Notes: generated from the sequence alone by a model not told the origin. DNA of 60,955 nucleotides from Lachnospiraceae bacterium (GCA_017938145.1 JAGBCB010000026.1:1-60955); one strand, 5' to 3'. Positions 35,311 through 44,832 are shown, numbered from the stretch's first letter. Numbers and translations are program-made.

Positions 35311-37935
35311 ATGAAAAAATTATTAGCATGTGCTTTGATTTTTGTTATGTGCTTAGGTAGCCTTGCTGCATGCGGCAAAGAGCAGACAGAAGATCCAACA
35401 CCTACCACAGCACCAACTACAGCACCTACCCAGGCTCCTGTAGAAGACACAGTAAGCGATTTAGTAAATGCAAAGAACTACTTATACACCATGTACAAAG
35501 ACCAGACAGAAGCAACTCCGGTTGACTATACTGTTGTTGGTGTTGTAAACATCGGTGGTGTTCTGTTCCCAATCGAGTGGACAGTAGACAACGACACTGT
35601 AAAGATTGTTCCTGGCGACGACAAGATGGTTACCATCGATGTTGACGACAAGAATCCGGAAGAAGTTACTTATGTATTAACAGCAACTTTAAAGGATGAC
35701 AAGGGTAATACCGAGACTTGTTCTTTCACACACAGAGTTCCTGCTGCTATCATCTTAGATGCAGGCATGAGCTATACTGAAATTGTAGATGCGGCATATA
35801 CCTTAGAAGATGGCCTTACTATGGAAGGTACGTTCCGTCTCTACGGTACAGTTACAAAGATTGACTCTGCTTGGAGTGATCAGTACAAGAATATCACTGT
35901 TACCATCGCTGTAGCAGGAAGAGAAGACAAGACAGTACAGTGTTACCGTCTGGCAGGTGAAGGCGCTGAAAACTTAAAGGTTGGCGATGCTATCACTGTA
36001 GAAGGTACTTTCAAGAATTACAAGGGTACGATTGAATTTGATCAGGGTTGTGTTCTGATTGGTTACGGCGAGCACAAGGATTACACTGCTCTTCTTGATG
36101 CAGCTTACACACTGGAAGATGGTCTTTCCATGAATGAGCCTTGTACTATGTCCGGTGTTATCAATAAGATTGACAGTGCATGGAGCGATCAGTACAAGAA
36201 CATTACTGTTATCATGACAGTAAACGGTGTAGAAGATAAGCCAATCATGTGTTATCGTCTTGCAGGCGAAGGCGCAGAAGGTCTTGCAGTTGGTGACTAT
36301 ATCACAGTAACAGGTACTATCAAGAACTATAAGGGTACAATTGAATTTGATCAGGGTTGTACTTTAGATAACGTTGTTAAGGCTGCAGGTTCTGAGGAAC
36401 CTGTGGAACCTGCAACTGATTTAGTAATCAATTTTGCAGACCTCACCGCAGGTGGTTACGGCTACAATGCAGCCCTTAACGGTGATGCAGTTGATGTAAC
36501 TATCGCATCCCAGTATCAGGAAATCCAGTACATACTTCCGGAAGCAGTTGAGTTATCCGCATACACAACACTTGTTGTTGATGTAACATCTAACGCACAG
36601 TTAGATATCAAGCTGGTTAATTCCGATGCGGTATTAAACGAGTACAGCCAGAAGACACCATTCCTTGATAACTACACTGCAGAAGGCCAGGCAATTACCG
36701 AGCCTGTTATTATCGATTTAACAACCTATGCTGACAAGGATCTTTCCCAGATTAACTTTATGGCAATGGGCAATGATGTAGCTTTCACCATCAAGAGCAT
36801 TACCTTTACTACTGAACCTGTAGAAGTTGGCCCAGTAATCACAGCAGCTGACCTCTTTGATGCAGCAAAGGTTATTGAAGCTGCAACTAACATGGCAGAT
36901 GATGCTACCTTTGCAGCAGTTCTTAAGGGTACTGTAGCAGAAATCAATACCGAATACAGTGAACAGTATGGCAACATCACCATTACTATCAATGTTGCAG
37001 GTACAGACAAGACTTTCTACTGCTACCGCTTAAAGGGCGACAGCGCTGCTACATTAGCAGTTGGTGACGAAGTAGCTATCGTTGGTACTATTTCCAAGTA
37101 CAACGGCAAGCCTCAGTTTGGTGCAGGATGTCTTTTAATTCCTGTAGACGCATTTGAAAGCGTTCAGGCAGCAGTTGCAGGTTATGCCTTAGTAGCCGGT
37201 GAATCCATTGAAAACAAGACCATCACAGGTGTTGTTACAGAGGTTAATACCGCATACAGTGAGCAGTATGGTAACGTAACCGTTACTATCGTTGCTGCAG
37301 GTCAGGATGCATACAAGATTGAATGCTTCCGTATGAAGGGCGATGTTGCTCCTACCGTTGCTGTGGGTGACACCATCACCGTAACCGGTAAGTTATTAAA
37401 TTACAACGGTAAGATTGAATTCGATGCAGGTTGTATCGGTACAGCAGTAGCCGGCACAGAGGCTCCTGCAGAATCTACAGAAACTCCTGTGGCAGCAGAA
37501 AAAATCGAATTAAACGCAAATGATGTTACTGCAGGTGCTATCGAAGCAGCTACTACTTTCGGCGGTTTCACCATCGTTGGTTCCGCAGATGCAGCAGTTA
37601 CTGTAGACAGCAACAGCAAGAAGAGCGACAGCGGTCTTGAATTTACACAGAGAATTAAGTTAGGTGGCAGCGGTTCTCTTGATAACAGACACATCTCCTT
37701 CACAACAGCAGGTGCGGCAAAGATTACCGTGTACGCTATGAGCTCCTCCAGCAGCGAAGACAGACCACTTCTTCTCGTAAATACAGAAGGTGCTGAAATC
37801 GGCAGAGGAACAGCTCCTGGTACAGTAACAGACAGCACAATTCCTGTGCTCACATTCGAAGTAACAGAGGCTGGTACATACTTCCTTTACTCTGAAAAGA
37901 GCGGAATTAACGTTTATTACGTTTCTGTAGAATAA
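35311..37935 (+). CDS. Large lipoprotein with four OB-like repeats and a C-terminal beta domain
   Basis: 874 residues. Lipobox SLAAC and a Pro/Thr linker, a first beta domain (about 55-148), then repeats 1 and 2 (about 155-350), a central domain (about 370-505), repeats 3 and 4 (about 520-715) and a C-terminal domain (from about 735) like those at the ends of pectate lyases (HISFTTAGAAKITVYAMSS; TYFLYSEKSGINVYYVSVE). Each repeat follows the pattern Y-K/G-N-(I/V)-T-V, CYRL or CFRM, VGD-x-ITV-x-G, YxGxxxFxxGC, as in OB folds. It probably captures nucleic acid or polysaccharide at the surface for the importer. Function inferred. Confidence 0.75.
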   Translation: MKKLLACALIFVMCLGSLAACGKEQTEDPTPTTAPTTAPTQAPVEDTVSDLVNAKNYLYTMYKDQTEATPVDYTVVGVVNIGGVLFPIEWTVDNDTVKIVPGDDKMVTIDVDDKNPEEVTYVLTATLKDDKGNTETCSFTHRVPAAIILDAGMSYTEIVDAAYTLEDGLTMEGTFRLYGTVTKIDSAWSDQYKNITVTIAVAGREDKTVQCYRLAGEGAENLKVGDAITVEGTFKNYKGTIEFDQGCVLIGYGEHKDYTALLDAAYTLEDGLSMNEPCTMSGVINKIDSAWSDQYKNITVIMTVNGVEDKPIMCYRLAGEGAEGLAVGDYITVTGTIKNYKGTIEFDQGCTLDNVVKAAGSEEPVEPATDLVINFADLTAGGYGYNAALNGDAVDVTIASQYQEIQYILPEAVELSAYTTLVVDVTSNAQLDIKLVNSDAVLNEYSQKTPFLDNYTAEGQAITEPVIIDLTTYADKDLSQINFMAMGNDVAFTIKSITFTTEPVEVGPVITAADLFDAAKVIEAATNMADDATFAAVLKGTVAEINTEYSEQYGNITITINVAGTDKTFYCYRLKGDSAATLAVGDEVAIVGTISKYNGKPQFGAGCLLIPVDAFESVQAAVAGYALVAGESIENKTITGVVTEVNTAYSEQYGNVTVTIVAAGQDAYKIECFRMKGDVAPTVAVGDTITVTGKLLNYNGKIEFDAGCIGTAVAGTEAPAESTETPVAAEKIELNANDVTAGAIEAATTFGGFTIVGSADAAVTVDSNSKKSDSGLEFTQRIKLGGSGSLDNRHISFTTAGAAKITVYAMSSSSSEDRPLLLVNTEGAEIGRGTAPGTVTDSTIPVLTFEVTEAGTYFLYSEKSGINVYYVSVE

Positions 37936-37950
37936 TTTTTCACATAAAGA

Positions 37951-37985
37951 AAAGGGAATTGCGTTAGCGGTTCCCTTTTTCTTTT
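37951..37985 (+). terminator. Terminator of the importer operon
   Basis: AAAGGGAA (37951-37958) and TTCCCTTT (37971-37978) enclose TTGCGTTAGCGG and are followed by T. It ends the 29391-37935 operon. Confidence 0.8.
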
Positions 37986-37994
37986 GCAGAAATC

Positions 37995-38023
37995 TTGCAA
38001 AATAAGACTATCTGGGATAAAAT
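37995..38023 (+). promoter_or_regulatory. Promoter of the CapA-like operon
   Basis: TTGCAA (37995-38000), 17-bp spacer, TAAAAT (38018-38023); the leader is about 35 nt. Confidence 0.65.
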
Positions 38024-38065
38024 ATAAAGGATAATGTTGTAATATGGGAAGGGAGATCAGACAGG

Positions 38066-39355
38066 ATGAAAATAGCTTGGTATGTTACTATTATGCTGAT
38101 TGTGTTATGTTTATCGGGCTGTAGGAGTAAGGCTATAGATGAGCATGGGCAGACGGTTACTCCGGTAGGACAGCTAAGTGTTACACCTGTTCCGACGGCA
38201 ACAAGTACACCGGTTCCAACGGAGTCCCCGACCCCGACGCCTAGTCCCAGTCCGAGCCCAACCAGCACGCCAACACCGACTCCAACGAATACCCCAACGC
38301 CGACGCCAACCCCGGTTCCTGCAGTGGATATTATGATGATAGGAGATATTTTGTTACATACACGTATTGAAGATTACAGTGTGCAGGAAGACGGCAGCTA
38401 CAATTTTGATGCTATTTTTGCCAACACGTTAGAAGGGAGTATGGCAGCAGATATTGCCATTGTAAACCAGGAGGTAATTCTCGGAGGCAAAGACCTCGGT
38501 GTGTCCGGTTATCCTTCCTTTAATGCTCCTTACGAGGTTGGTGATGCCCTTGTGGCGGCAGGCTATGATGTGGTGCTTCATGCAACCAACCATGCACTGG
38601 ATAAAGGAAAAAAGGGCTTGTTGAATTGCCTTGGGTTCTGGAAGGACACTTATCCTGAAATCGGAGCTTTGGGAATTAATGATTCCAAAGAAGCGCAGGA
38701 AGAAATTTTTGTAATAGAAAAAGAAGGCATCCGCATTGCAATCCTGAATTATACCTATGGTACCAACGGCATTTCCATGCCAAAGGACATGCCGTATGCT
38801 GTTAATATGTTAAAAGAAGACAAGGTAATCGAAGATTTGCAAAAGGCAGACCGGTTGGCTGATTTTGTCATTGTGTGCCCGCATTGGGGTACAGAATACC
38901 GTTTGCAGCCGGATAAGAGCCAGAAAAAATGGACGGAACTGTTTTTGGAATACGGGGCTGATTTAGTTCTGGGTACCCACCCTCACGTTATTGAGCCTGT
39001 TGAATGGTTGACAAACGAAACAACAGGAGAACCAATGCTGGTGTATTATTCCATCGGTAACTATGTGAACTGGACTTCCGGAACGGGAGACGGAGTTGCT
39101 AACCGGATGGTGGGCGGCATTGCAGATATCACAATCCAGTTGGATGAAAACGGCACGGCATATATTTCGGAATATGGTGTTATACCGGTGGTTTGCCATC
39201 CGGAAAAAAAGCGTAACGGTATTACGGTATATTTGTTGGAAGAATATACAGAAGAATTAGCGAAAGAGAATGCAATACGGTCGCAGGATCCGAATTTTTC
39301 ACTGCAATATTGTATTGATTTGTGTGACAAAGTATGGGGAGACCTTTGGCGCTAG
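38066..39355 (+). CDS. CapA-family lipoprotein (metallophosphatase-like)
   Basis: 429 residues. Lipobox LSGC, then a long low-complexity Pro/Thr/Ser linker (about 45-88), then a CapA/PgsA domain: IMMIGDILLH, IVNQEVIL (the usual NLE is NQE), HATNHALDKG, VCPHWGTEY and GTHPHVIEP. These Asp/Asn/His residues fit a metallophosphoesterase core. CapA proteins help make or attach polyglutamate capsules, but many homologs have other envelope roles. First gene of a four-gene operon. Confidence 0.85.
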   Translation: MKIAWYVTIMLIVLCLSGCRSKAIDEHGQTVTPVGQLSVTPVPTATSTPVPTESPTPTPSPSPSPTSTPTPTPTNTPTPTPTPVPAVDIMMIGDILLHTRIEDYSVQEDGSYNFDAIFANTLEGSMAADIAIVNQEVILGGKDLGVSGYPSFNAPYEVGDALVAAGYDVVLHATNHALDKGKKGLLNCLGFWKDTYPEIGALGINDSKEAQEEIFVIEKEGIRIAILNYTYGTNGISMPKDMPYAVNMLKEDKVIEDLQKADRLADFVIVCPHWGTEYRLQPDKSQKKWTELFLEYGADLVLGTHPHVIEPVEWLTNETTGEPMLVYYSIGNYVNWTSGTGDGVANRMVGGIADITIQLDENGTAYISEYGVIPVVCHPEKKRNGITVYLLEEYTEELAKENAIRSQDPNFSLQYCIDLCDKVWGDLWR

Positions 39356-39377
39356 AAGACAGAAAGGGTAGTTACAA

Positions 39378-40922
39378 ATGAAGAAATATGTATTTTGGAT
39401 TTTATATGCAATATTCGTGGCAGGTCTTGCCATTGCCGGTTTTTTTGCAGTAGACCATGTGAAGGAGGTCTTGGCGGAATATGAAGCATCCCAGCCGGAA
39501 AAAACGGTGGAGCAGCAGCTGGCCCTTATTCAGGAAGCGGCAGCCAAGGATACTTTGGAAGAAATTATTACCTTTCAGAAACCGGACCAGGCAGCATACG
39601 ATATTGATATTTCCGATTTTAGGGAATACAAAGATAAGATTAAATCAGCTTCTAAGTTAAGTTATAAAATCAAAAACGGTTACAGTGAGTCGGAGCAGAA
39701 ATTTAATATTCTTGCAGATGATGAAGTGGTGGCTGTACTTACTCTGGAAAGCGTAAAGGAAGAAATTAAGCTTGCAATTTTAAAAGTAAATGAATGGAAG
39801 GTAAAGGAGATAACTCCGGTACTTACCTTGGTTAACTATAATTATACTGTGGATATTCCGCAAGGTTTTACGGTAGAAATTAATGGAACAAAACTGTCCG
39901 GGGCGGTTGCCTCCGAACAGACCGGATGGGAAACCTATGTGGTAGAAACCTTATACAGTGAACCGGAAATTGCTATTTTTGATTCCTTTGGAAAAGAGGC
40001 TCATTTCGATATTGTGGACAACCGTGTGAAACCGGTGGTATACGAATATGAATTGAGGCTTCCAAAAGAAATTTCCGTATATGCGGGAGGAAGACTGCAG
40101 GAGGGAAGAACAGACGGAGAGGAAACAACCTATTCCTTTATTACGCTTTTTGAAAGTCTCGAGTTAAAGGATGCCCATGGAAACAGTGTGAACTATAAGG
40201 GCGGAGACGATATATTAACCTATAACTATGAGGTAAGACTTCCGGAGAACTTTAAGGTAACTGTAAACGGCAGGGAAGGTGCAGCCTATATTACAGAGAC
40301 TTCGGAAAATGAAAAATACCGGTACTGTGCAGAATATGCTAAGATGCCGGGCTTCGTAACCTATGAAATCAAAAATGCAATTGGTGAGCCTATGGTTGAA
40401 ATTTATGACAATCTTAATCAGAAGGTGGAGTGCGTTTTTGAAAATGGTTTGTTTGAAATAACAGAGCAGACAGGACGGGATGTTATTCCAGAGGACATTG
40501 CATCACAGATTGATGTTTTGGAAATTGCAAAAATGTGGAGCAAACTGATGACCAATGACCTGGAAGGCTCCCAGAAGGGCTTTGGCACCATGAAGCAATA
40601 TTTGATTAAGGGTTCTTATTTATACGATGTGGCATATAAATGGGTGACCAATATCGATATTACATTTACGTTTTCCCATGTGTTAAAAAATCCACCGTTT
40701 ACGGAGGAAATGGTGTCTGATTTTGTCAGCTATGGCGATAATTTATTTTCCTGTGATATTTATTTTGTAAAGCACATGGAAGACCTGAAAGACAGAAATG
40801 AAGGGGAAATAGAAGATGTCATGAACAGTACCTTCTATTTCATGAATTACGACGAAACTGAGGATGGAGTGGATAATCCGCACTGGGTTATTCTGGATAT
40901 AACAGAGATTCTTTCCAAGTAG
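39378..40922 (+). CDS. Membrane-anchored TcaA/YvbJ-like extracellular protein
   Basis: 514 residues. One N-terminal membrane segment (FWILYAIFVAGLAIAGFFA), an NTF2-like region, then three related beta modules each containing a strand like DIPQGFTVEINGTKL, RLPKEISVYAGGRL or RLPENFKVTVNGREG (about 150-370), and a C-terminal NTF2-like domain. This resembles TcaA/YvbJ-type envelope proteins linked to glycopeptide response. It probably lies outside the membrane and works with the neighbouring wall genes. Moderate certainty. Confidence 0.6.
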   Translation: MKKYVFWILYAIFVAGLAIAGFFAVDHVKEVLAEYEASQPEKTVEQQLALIQEAAAKDTLEEIITFQKPDQAAYDIDISDFREYKDKIKSASKLSYKIKNGYSESEQKFNILADDEVVAVLTLESVKEEIKLAILKVNEWKVKEITPVLTLVNYNYTVDIPQGFTVEINGTKLSGAVASEQTGWETYVVETLYSEPEIAIFDSFGKEAHFDIVDNRVKPVVYEYELRLPKEISVYAGGRLQEGRTDGEETTYSFITLFESLELKDAHGNSVNYKGGDDILTYNYEVRLPENFKVTVNGREGAAYITETSENEKYRYCAEYAKMPGFVTYEIKNAIGEPMVEIYDNLNQKVECVFENGLFEITEQTGRDVIPEDIASQIDVLEIAKMWSKLMTNDLEGSQKGFGTMKQYLIKGSYLYDVAYKWVTNIDITFTFSHVLKNPPFTEEMVSDFVSYGDNLFSCDIYFVKHMEDLKDRNEGEIEDVMNSTFYFMNYDETEDGVDNPHWVILDITEILSK

Positions 40923-40945
40923 GGATAAGAAAAGGGTGAAGAATC

Positions 40946-42034
40946 ATGAGTGATAAAACAGTAACAGATATTACAATTATTATACCGTCGTTGAATCCGG
41001 ACGAGAAACTGATGAAAACCGTGGAAGGTATTCTCGGTAAAGGTTTTCACAATATTGTTGTGGTGGACGACGGAAGTGACGAAGAACATAAAAAGCCATT
41101 TGAGTATGCGGCGGAGAGAGGCTGTAAAGTTCTTGTTCATGAGGTAAATAAAGGAAAGGGCCGCGCATTGAAGACAGCGTTTGAACATTGCCTGACCTGT
41201 TCCGACTGTATTGGTGTTATTACGGTGGACGGAGACGGTCAGCATGGTGCAGATGATATTTATAACTGCGGTAAGGAAATGCTGCGTCATAATAATCAAA
41301 GAGTTATTTTGGGCTGCCGGGATTTTAGCGAAGAGAATGTGCCGTTCAAGAGCAGATACGGAAATAATATTACAAAGTTTGCGTTCCGCGTTCTGTGCGG
41401 AATAAAGATTTCCGATACCCAGACCGGTCTCCGTGCTATTCCGGCACAGTATCTGAAGGCAATGACAGAATACAAGGGTGAGCGGTTTGAATACGAAACA
41501 AACATGCTGTTGGAAATGAAGTCACAGGGGATTCCGTTTTCCGAAGTGAAAATAGAAACCATATATCTGGACGACAATGCATCTACCCATTTCCACCCGT
41601 GGAGAGATTCCTTTCGAATTTACAAAATTATTTTTAAATATAGTCTGAGTGCCGGAGCATCCGCTATCATTGATTTGCTGTTATTTTATATAGCCCTGCA
41701 CGGCCTGGAACTGCTGGGCATCAGTACGCCTGAAAATACAGAACTGACGGTTTTACTGGCAACAGTATTTGCAAGAGTTATTTCTTCGCTGTTTAATTAT
41801 TCGGTAAACCGTAAGGTGGTATTTGGTTCCGCTTCCCGCAATTCGTTTGTAAAGTACTATGTGCTGTGTGTTGCCCAGATGTTACTGTCTGCAGCACTGG
41901 TGGCGCTGTTGTCTACGTTATGTATGGCAGGAAAGTTCGGGAAACTGGTGATTAAGCTGGTAGTTGATACATGCCTGTTTTTTGTTTCTTTTGGCATTCA
42001 GCGGGAATGGGTATTCAAAAAGAAGCAGGATTGA
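40946..42034 (+). CDS. Family 2 glycosyltransferase fused to a GtrA-like membrane domain
   Basis: 362 residues. Residues 1-225 are a GT-A domain (IIIPSLNPDEKL, VVVDDGSDE, TVDGDGQHGADD as DxD). Residues 230-362 have four membrane helices of the GtrA family (SLFNYSVNRKVVFGS, GIQREWVFKK). DPM1/GtrB-like enzymes load sugar onto undecaprenyl phosphate, and GtrA-like parts help flip the lipid-linked sugar. The fusion suggests both steps in one protein. It is in an operon with envelope genes. Confidence 0.88.
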   Translation: MSDKTVTDITIIIPSLNPDEKLMKTVEGILGKGFHNIVVVDDGSDEEHKKPFEYAAERGCKVLVHEVNKGKGRALKTAFEHCLTCSDCIGVITVDGDGQHGADDIYNCGKEMLRHNNQRVILGCRDFSEENVPFKSRYGNNITKFAFRVLCGIKISDTQTGLRAIPAQYLKAMTEYKGERFEYETNMLLEMKSQGIPFSEVKIETIYLDDNASTHFHPWRDSFRIYKIIFKYSLSAGASAIIDLLLFYIALHGLELLGISTPENTELTVLLATVFARVISSLFNYSVNRKVVFGSASRNSFVKYYVLCVAQMLLSAALVALLSTLCMAGKFGKLVIKLVVDTCLFFVSFGIQREWVFKKKQD

Positions 42035-42060
42035 TTTTTCTGAAAGGAACAAAGGATATT

Positions 42061-43176
42061 ATGAAATCAAAGATATTAAAATACATAGGACGGACGCTAT
42101 TGGTTCTGCTGACCTTTGTTGGGGCAGTTGCAGTAACGTTGGTGTTGATTATTAATTCTTTTTGCGATGGAACTTCACCTGCGGCAAAAAAAGTTTTTGT
42201 AACCACAATTTTAGAAACAGGCCAGTTAAAATTTCTGGCATCCTGGTTTTTAACGCCGGAAGAGATTCAGGAGGTGGTGGATTCCAACTCCATGGAAGTA
42301 TTTAATGATGAAGTAAATACTTCTCTGATTGTTGTGGAAGCAAACAGCAACAAATCCAGCGGTATGACAGGACAAAGCTTTACGGGTACCGGGGTTACGG
42401 CGGAATCCGGCCAGCAGACCGAAGAGAAGGAAAGCGAAGATATTGAAATCATTGAAATTGCAGGTCGTACGTTTTTTGCAACGTTAATGATTGTTAAGGA
42501 TCCGTCCAGAGTAAGTCTGGCAACCACATATCCGTGGAAGGAATACGGTGTTCCGTTGGATGAACTGGTGGAAGACAATGATGCTGTTGCCGGAATTAAT
42601 GGCGGCATTTATAACTCCTACAATCATGCAGGAGGAAGTCCGCTGGGAGTTGTGGTAAGTAACGGAGAAATCCAGATGAATGATCCGCAGTGCCTGCCGG
42701 GTTTGGTGTTAATCGGGCTTACAGAGGATGATATTCTGGTGGTTATCGATCTTTCCGATAAAAACAAAAAGGAAACAGAAGCATTGATTAAGGAGCAGAA
42801 AATCCGGGATGCGGTTACTTTCCAGGAAGAAAGCAGCGACAAAAACAATCATTTTGTTCAGCTGATTATTAACGGAAAAGAACGTGAATTAAACGGTATG
42901 GGAAGCGGCCTGAATCCAAGAACCGCCATCGGTCAAAGAGCAGACGGAGCATTGCTTTTGCTTGTGACGGACGGAAGAGGTACTTCCGGGCATCTGGGAG
43001 CTTCTGCCTCTGATTTGATTGGAATTATGTCAGAGTACGGGGCAGTAAATGCTGCTAATCTGGATGGAGGAAGTTCTTCCTGTATGTATTATAACGGAGA
43101 TTATTTGATGTCCAGCGTTACCTTCTATTACGTGAATACCTCCTGGAAGCTTCCGTGTGGTTTTATTGTTAAGTAA
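42061..43176 (+). CDS. Membrane-anchored phosphodiester glycosidase (NAGPA domain)
   Basis: 371 residues from ATG 42061 (GAAAGGAACAAAGG upstream). An N-terminal membrane segment (TLLVLLTFVGAVAVTLVLI), then the NAGPA/DUF2233 domain: AVAGINGGIYN, NPRTAIGQRADGALLLLVTDGR and NAANLDGGSSSCMYYNG. The family removes sugars held by phosphodiester links; in Firmicutes it acts on wall teichoic acid-like or glycan phosphodiester decorations. Last gene of the CapA operon. Confidence 0.85.
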   Translation: MKSKILKYIGRTLLVLLTFVGAVAVTLVLIINSFCDGTSPAAKKVFVTTILETGQLKFLASWFLTPEEIQEVVDSNSMEVFNDEVNTSLIVVEANSNKSSGMTGQSFTGTGVTAESGQQTEEKESEDIEIIEIAGRTFFATLMIVKDPSRVSLATTYPWKEYGVPLDELVEDNDAVAGINGGIYNSYNHAGGSPLGVVVSNGEIQMNDPQCLPGLVLIGLTEDDILVVIDLSDKNKKETEALIKEQKIRDAVTFQEESSDKNNHFVQLIINGKERELNGMGSGLNPRTAIGQRADGALLLLVTDGRGTSGHLGASASDLIGIMSEYGAVNAANLDGGSSSCMYYNGDYLMSSVTFYYVNTSWKLPCGFIVK

Positions 43177-43182
43177 AAAAAT

Positions 43183-43226
43183 AACCGTCTTCCGGTAAAA
43201 GATGATACTTCTGCCGAAAGACGGTT
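43183..43226. terminator. Bidirectional terminator between convergent genes
   Basis: AACCGTCTTCCGG (43183-43195) and CCGAAAGACGGTT (43214-43226) form a 13-bp stem with one imperfect pair. A-runs on the left and T-runs on the right let it end both the NAGPA and the PIG-L transcripts. Confidence 0.85.
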
Positions 43227-43229
43227 TTG

Positions 43230-44816
43230 TTATTTTTTATGATGAGTAACAACCAGTGCTGTTAGGGAGCCAATCAGTGCAAAAAGGGAAAGAATCATGC
43301 CTGCCAACAGAAGTTTATTATTGGTTTGCAGGGAATCCAGTTCCTCAGTAAGCTTTTTTACTTCTGCAGTGTAACCCGCAGCTTCGGTTGCACGTAGTGC
43401 TTCCTGTTCTGCCTTTAATGCGGCTTTTTCTTCTTCCGCCTGCCGGATGATTTCCTGCCGGGCTTGTTCTTCTTTGGCAAGACGTTCTTCTTCCGCTTTT
43501 TGTTCGGCAGCTAAACGTTCCTGCTCTGCTTTTTGTTCTGCTTCTTTTTTTGCCTGCTCTTCTTTGATGCGTTCTGCTTCTAAACGTTCTTCTTCTGCTT
43601 TCTGTGCAGCTAATGCGGCAGCCTCTGCCTCAATCCGGGCCTGTTCTTCCACTGCCTGAACCTTATAGGTCTTTAAATTGCACAACAGGTCGTTGGTTGT
43701 GTCCGGACCTACCAGGGTGCGGTACAGTCCGTAATCGGCGCAGCTGTGTTCGTAGTCGTCAGAAACGTAAAATCGGCACCATTGTTGGGAATCGTGTTTC
43801 TTATATGCTTCCTTTAAAATTTCTAAGGCAGTACGGCCGGCATAATCTTCTTCGATAGGAATGTGCAGATCCAATTTGATAGTATTTGCCGGGAAAATAT
43901 GCAAATAGGTTTTTGGAGTATTCCAGATACCGAATAATTCTTTGCTTTCCGGATACATGGAACCGTCTGCGGCAAATTCCACAGCGTCCATGAGAGCCTG
44001 ACAGGTAAGAATATGAAAGCCGTGTCCGTATTCACCGTAAATATCATGGGTAACAAGAACCTGTGGCTGAAATTCGCGGATTTCTTCCACAAGGAAAGCA
44101 ACCAGGGAATCGTACTCATATTTCTTTTTGGCTTCTTTGGCATCTTCGGCATATTTATCGTAAAAGTTTCCGCAGGTTGGATAGTTGCGGATACCGGCTT
44201 CCCATAATCCGTCTAATTTTTCGTGCTCTCTTACCTTTGTGGTGGTCCAAAATTCGCACATGTAAACAACCTGGATATCAGCATCATACAGGTAGGAGTA
44301 GGTAGGAAGAACACCACCGAAAAATAAAATTTCGTCATCCGAATGGGAGGAAACTACCATAATATCGGCACGGTCACAGGGTGGATTCCACACCTGTACA
44401 TCATGAGGCAGGTCGCCGTCACTGAAAATGCGGATACAGTCTACCCGTACGGAATCGGCAGGGATATGAATGGTTACCGAGGCAGACGGAGTTTCCAATG
44501 GGATATATTCGTGTAAAAAGCCATTGGCTCCGCAGGAAATGTCGCCGCCATCGGTAGTGAGTACCCAGGCAACCGGTTGGGAATCCCAGCTGATATATAA
44601 ACCATGGATAGGTGCCCCGTCTTTGGAAGAAACGGTAATGGTATCATTTTGATTAAATTTAACGGAGGTGTAATGGGAATCATCGGTTAGATTCCCTTTT
44701 TTTCCGTTATTGGACAGCGTAAGCTCCGGAGTGAGTTCGTCGGCATAAACCGGCAGGCTCTTGGAACAAACGGTCAGGATAATTAAAAGTGCAATAAAAA
44801 GCAAATTTTTTTTCAT
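43230..44816 (-). CDS. Secreted, membrane-anchored PIG-L family deacetylase
   Basis: 528 residues. An N-terminal signal peptide (LLFIALLIILTVCSKSLPVYA), a beta domain (about 27-145), then a PIG-L/LmbE deacetylase domain with the zinc motif SSHSDDEILFFGG (canonical PHPDDE) and HDIYGEYGHGFHIL. A long Glu/Ala/Lys coiled coil (about 385-485) leads to a C-terminal membrane helix (LLLAGMILSLFALIGSLTALVV). The coiled coil would hold the enzyme away from the membrane, within the wall. Target is presumably an N-acetylglucosamine-containing glycan. Last gene of the minus-strand operon, 16 nt after surE. Confidence 0.85.
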   Translation of the reverse strand: MKKNLLFIALLIILTVCSKSLPVYADELTPELTLSNNGKKGNLTDDSHYTSVKFNQNDTITVSSKDGAPIHGLYISWDSQPVAWVLTTDGGDISCGANGFLHEYIPLETPSASVTIHIPADSVRVDCIRIFSDGDLPHDVQVWNPPCDRADIMVVSSHSDDEILFFGGVLPTYSYLYDADIQVVYMCEFWTTTKVREHEKLDGLWEAGIRNYPTCGNFYDKYAEDAKEAKKKYEYDSLVAFLVEEIREFQPQVLVTHDIYGEYGHGFHILTCQALMDAVEFAADGSMYPESKELFGIWNTPKTYLHIFPANTIKLDLHIPIEEDYAGRTALEILKEAYKKHDSQQWCRFYVSDDYEHSCADYGLYRTLVGPDTTNDLLCNLKTYKVQAVEEQARIEAEAAALAAQKAEEERLEAERIKEEQAKKEAEQKAEQERLAAEQKAEEERLAKEEQARQEIIRQAEEEKAALKAEQEALRATEAAGYTAEVKKLTEELDSLQTNNKLLLAGMILSLFALIGSLTALVVTHHKK

Positions 44817-44832
44817 ATGTTCTCCGGGATGT

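Noticed and set aside
35800-37450. CRISPR-like repeated DNA
   Set aside because: The repeats are long coding repeats of OB-like domains in one lipoprotein, not short direct repeats with spacers.
38190-38325. Short tandem DNA repeats rich in CCNAC
   Set aside because: These encode the Pro/Thr linker of the CapA-like lipoprotein.
43430-43700. Plus-strand Cys/Ser-rich open frames opposite the PIG-L gene
   Set aside because: They are shadows of the Glu/Ala/Lys coiled coil on the minus strand.
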